Shown: one piece after another, positions 63,292-64,000 of the stretch
How positions within the stretch are numbered: the first letter of the stretch is position 1
How the letters are laid out: every line of letters starts with the position of its first letter
Assembly (NCBI GenBank): GCA_014872785.1
Contig: WKFJ01000064.1
Coordinates: forward strand, 21,093 to 85,092
Source: Alteromonadaceae bacterium
GTDB taxonomy: Bacteria > Pseudomonadota > Gammaproteobacteria > Enterobacterales > Alteromonadaceae
Direction of reading: 5' to 3'
DNA length: 64,000 nucleotides
Program-made: the position numbers and the translations under genes
The notes under the pieces: generated by a model
Told to the model about the DNA's origin: nothing
Databases searched by the model: none
Seen by the model: the letters and a program-made list of their open reading frames with translations, nothing else

Positions 63292-63903
63292 GTGCCTTAT
63301 CTAATCCCCGCGGAACCTCACAATCGACAAGAAGAGATAAAACGCAGTCGCTTTATAACCTATTTGGCACATACGCCAAACTTGGAACTGGCAAAAGCCT
63401 TTGTGAATGAAATAAAAGCTAAACACGCTGATGCTCGTCACAATTGTTGGGCGTTTGTGGCGGGAGCACCTGAGAATTCCCTACTGTATGGCAGTAGTGA
63501 CGATGGAGAACCCTCAGGAACCGCAGGTCGCCCAATGTTAGCGCAACTTTCAGGCTCAGGCATTGGCGAGATTTGCGCGGTGGTTACCCGCTATTCTGGA
63601 GGCATAAAACTAGGCACAGGCGGTTTGGTAAAAGCCTATGGCGGTGGAGTAAAGCAGGCACTAGCAGAATTGCGAACGCTGCCAAAAATAGAAGTTAAGA
63701 CTCTCATCCACTCTGTTCCGTTTGAGCTGATAAATATCTATGAACATCAGGTCGCACTCGCTAAAGGTGCAATATCCGACAGACAATATCAAAACACCTT
63801 GGTCGCCAGTGCTGACATACCAAACTCTGAGGTCGTGGAGTTTTGCCGACAGATTCACGAAAAGAGCAAAGGCTCAATCAAGCAAATTGTCGATAATCAG
63901 TAG
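63292..63903 (+). CDS. yigZ: YigZ/IMPACT family protein
   Basis: A 203-aa protein, near the E. coli length of 204. It starts with a GTG at 63292. The IMPACT domain has EIKRSRFITYLAHTP, ADARHNCWAF, SSDDGEPSGTAGRPML and YSGGIKLGTGGLVKAYG. The C-terminal DUF1949 domain has an EF-G-like fold. Its role is unclear, but it may act in translation. Confidence 0.93.
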   Translation: MPYLIPAEPHNRQEEIKRSRFITYLAHTPNLELAKAFVNEIKAKHADARHNCWAFVAGAPENSLLYGSSDDGEPSGTAGRPMLAQLSGSGIGEICAVVTRYSGGIKLGTGGLVKAYGGGVKQALAELRTLPKIEVKTLIHSVPFELINIYEHQVALAKGAISDRQYQNTLVASADIPNSEVVEFCRQIHEKSKGSIKQIVDNQ

Positions 63904-64000
63904 TATATACCCGAAACACCTCAAGATGCTTGCTTCAGAGCTATCACAGCGCTTTCAGTACAAGGCACACTTGAGAAGGAATGTGGTTACCTTTCAAGCA

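Noticed and set aside
1..64000. CRISPR arrays, tRNA or rRNA genes, prophage
   Set aside because: No regularly spaced repeats, cloverleaf sequences, rRNA landmarks or phage structural genes were recognised by eye.

Overview
The window is chromosomal DNA from a marine gammaproteobacterium, most probably a member of the Alteromonadales (Alteromonas/Glaciecola-like). This rests on several things seen together: the conserved lptD-surA-pdxA-rsmA-apaG-apaH-folA and obgE-rpmA-rplU/ispB blocks, a complete Na+-translocating NADH:quinone reductase (nqrABCDEF with apbE and nqrM), FabV as enoyl reductase, amgK-murU next to lptD, and a secreted PL7 alginate lyase. No rRNA, tRNA or CRISPR array was seen.

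Layout. 1-1820: end of a copper/silver efflux operon on the minus strand (Cys/His-rich secreted protein, CusB-type adaptor, start of a CusA-type pump). 1919-16396: mixed metabolic and housekeeping genes, including a PLP ammonia-lyase, a GNAT enzyme, a periplasmic MBL hydrolase, an NhaC-type antiporter, a PhyH oxygenase, a large secreted zinc protease, an M17 aminopeptidase, and dinB with a perfect LexA box. 16567-23003: ABC ATPase and permease, a periplasmic DJ-1/PfpI protein and a two-component pair, all on the plus strand. 23076-25079: a chemoreceptor. 25318-32475: nqrM, apbE and nqrFEDCBA. 32800-38365: fabV, a TRAP transporter, bolA and alkB. 38409-42049: rlmG, a periplasmic cyclophilin and the alginate lyase.

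42424-51698 is an envelope and RNA-modification block: djlA, murU and amgK face the lptD-surA-pdxA-rsmA-apaG-apaH operon. Between apaH and folA lies a degenerate receiver-like gene broken by an in-frame TAA, then a 264-bp element with perfect inverted ends flanked by TA. The right end of this element supplies the folA stop codon. A B12-binding/radical SAM gene sits between folA and obgE. After rplU and ispB comes an orphan LytTR regulator, divergent from two tandem paralogous periplasmic binding-like proteins of equal length. Small uncharacterised genes and a YigZ-family protein end the window.

The points most worth following up are the interrupted receiver gene, the MITE-like element fused to the folA end, the LytTR and paired binding-protein locus, the Cys/His-rich protein of the copper operon, and the DJ-1 protein with a helical-repeat tail beside an ABC exporter.
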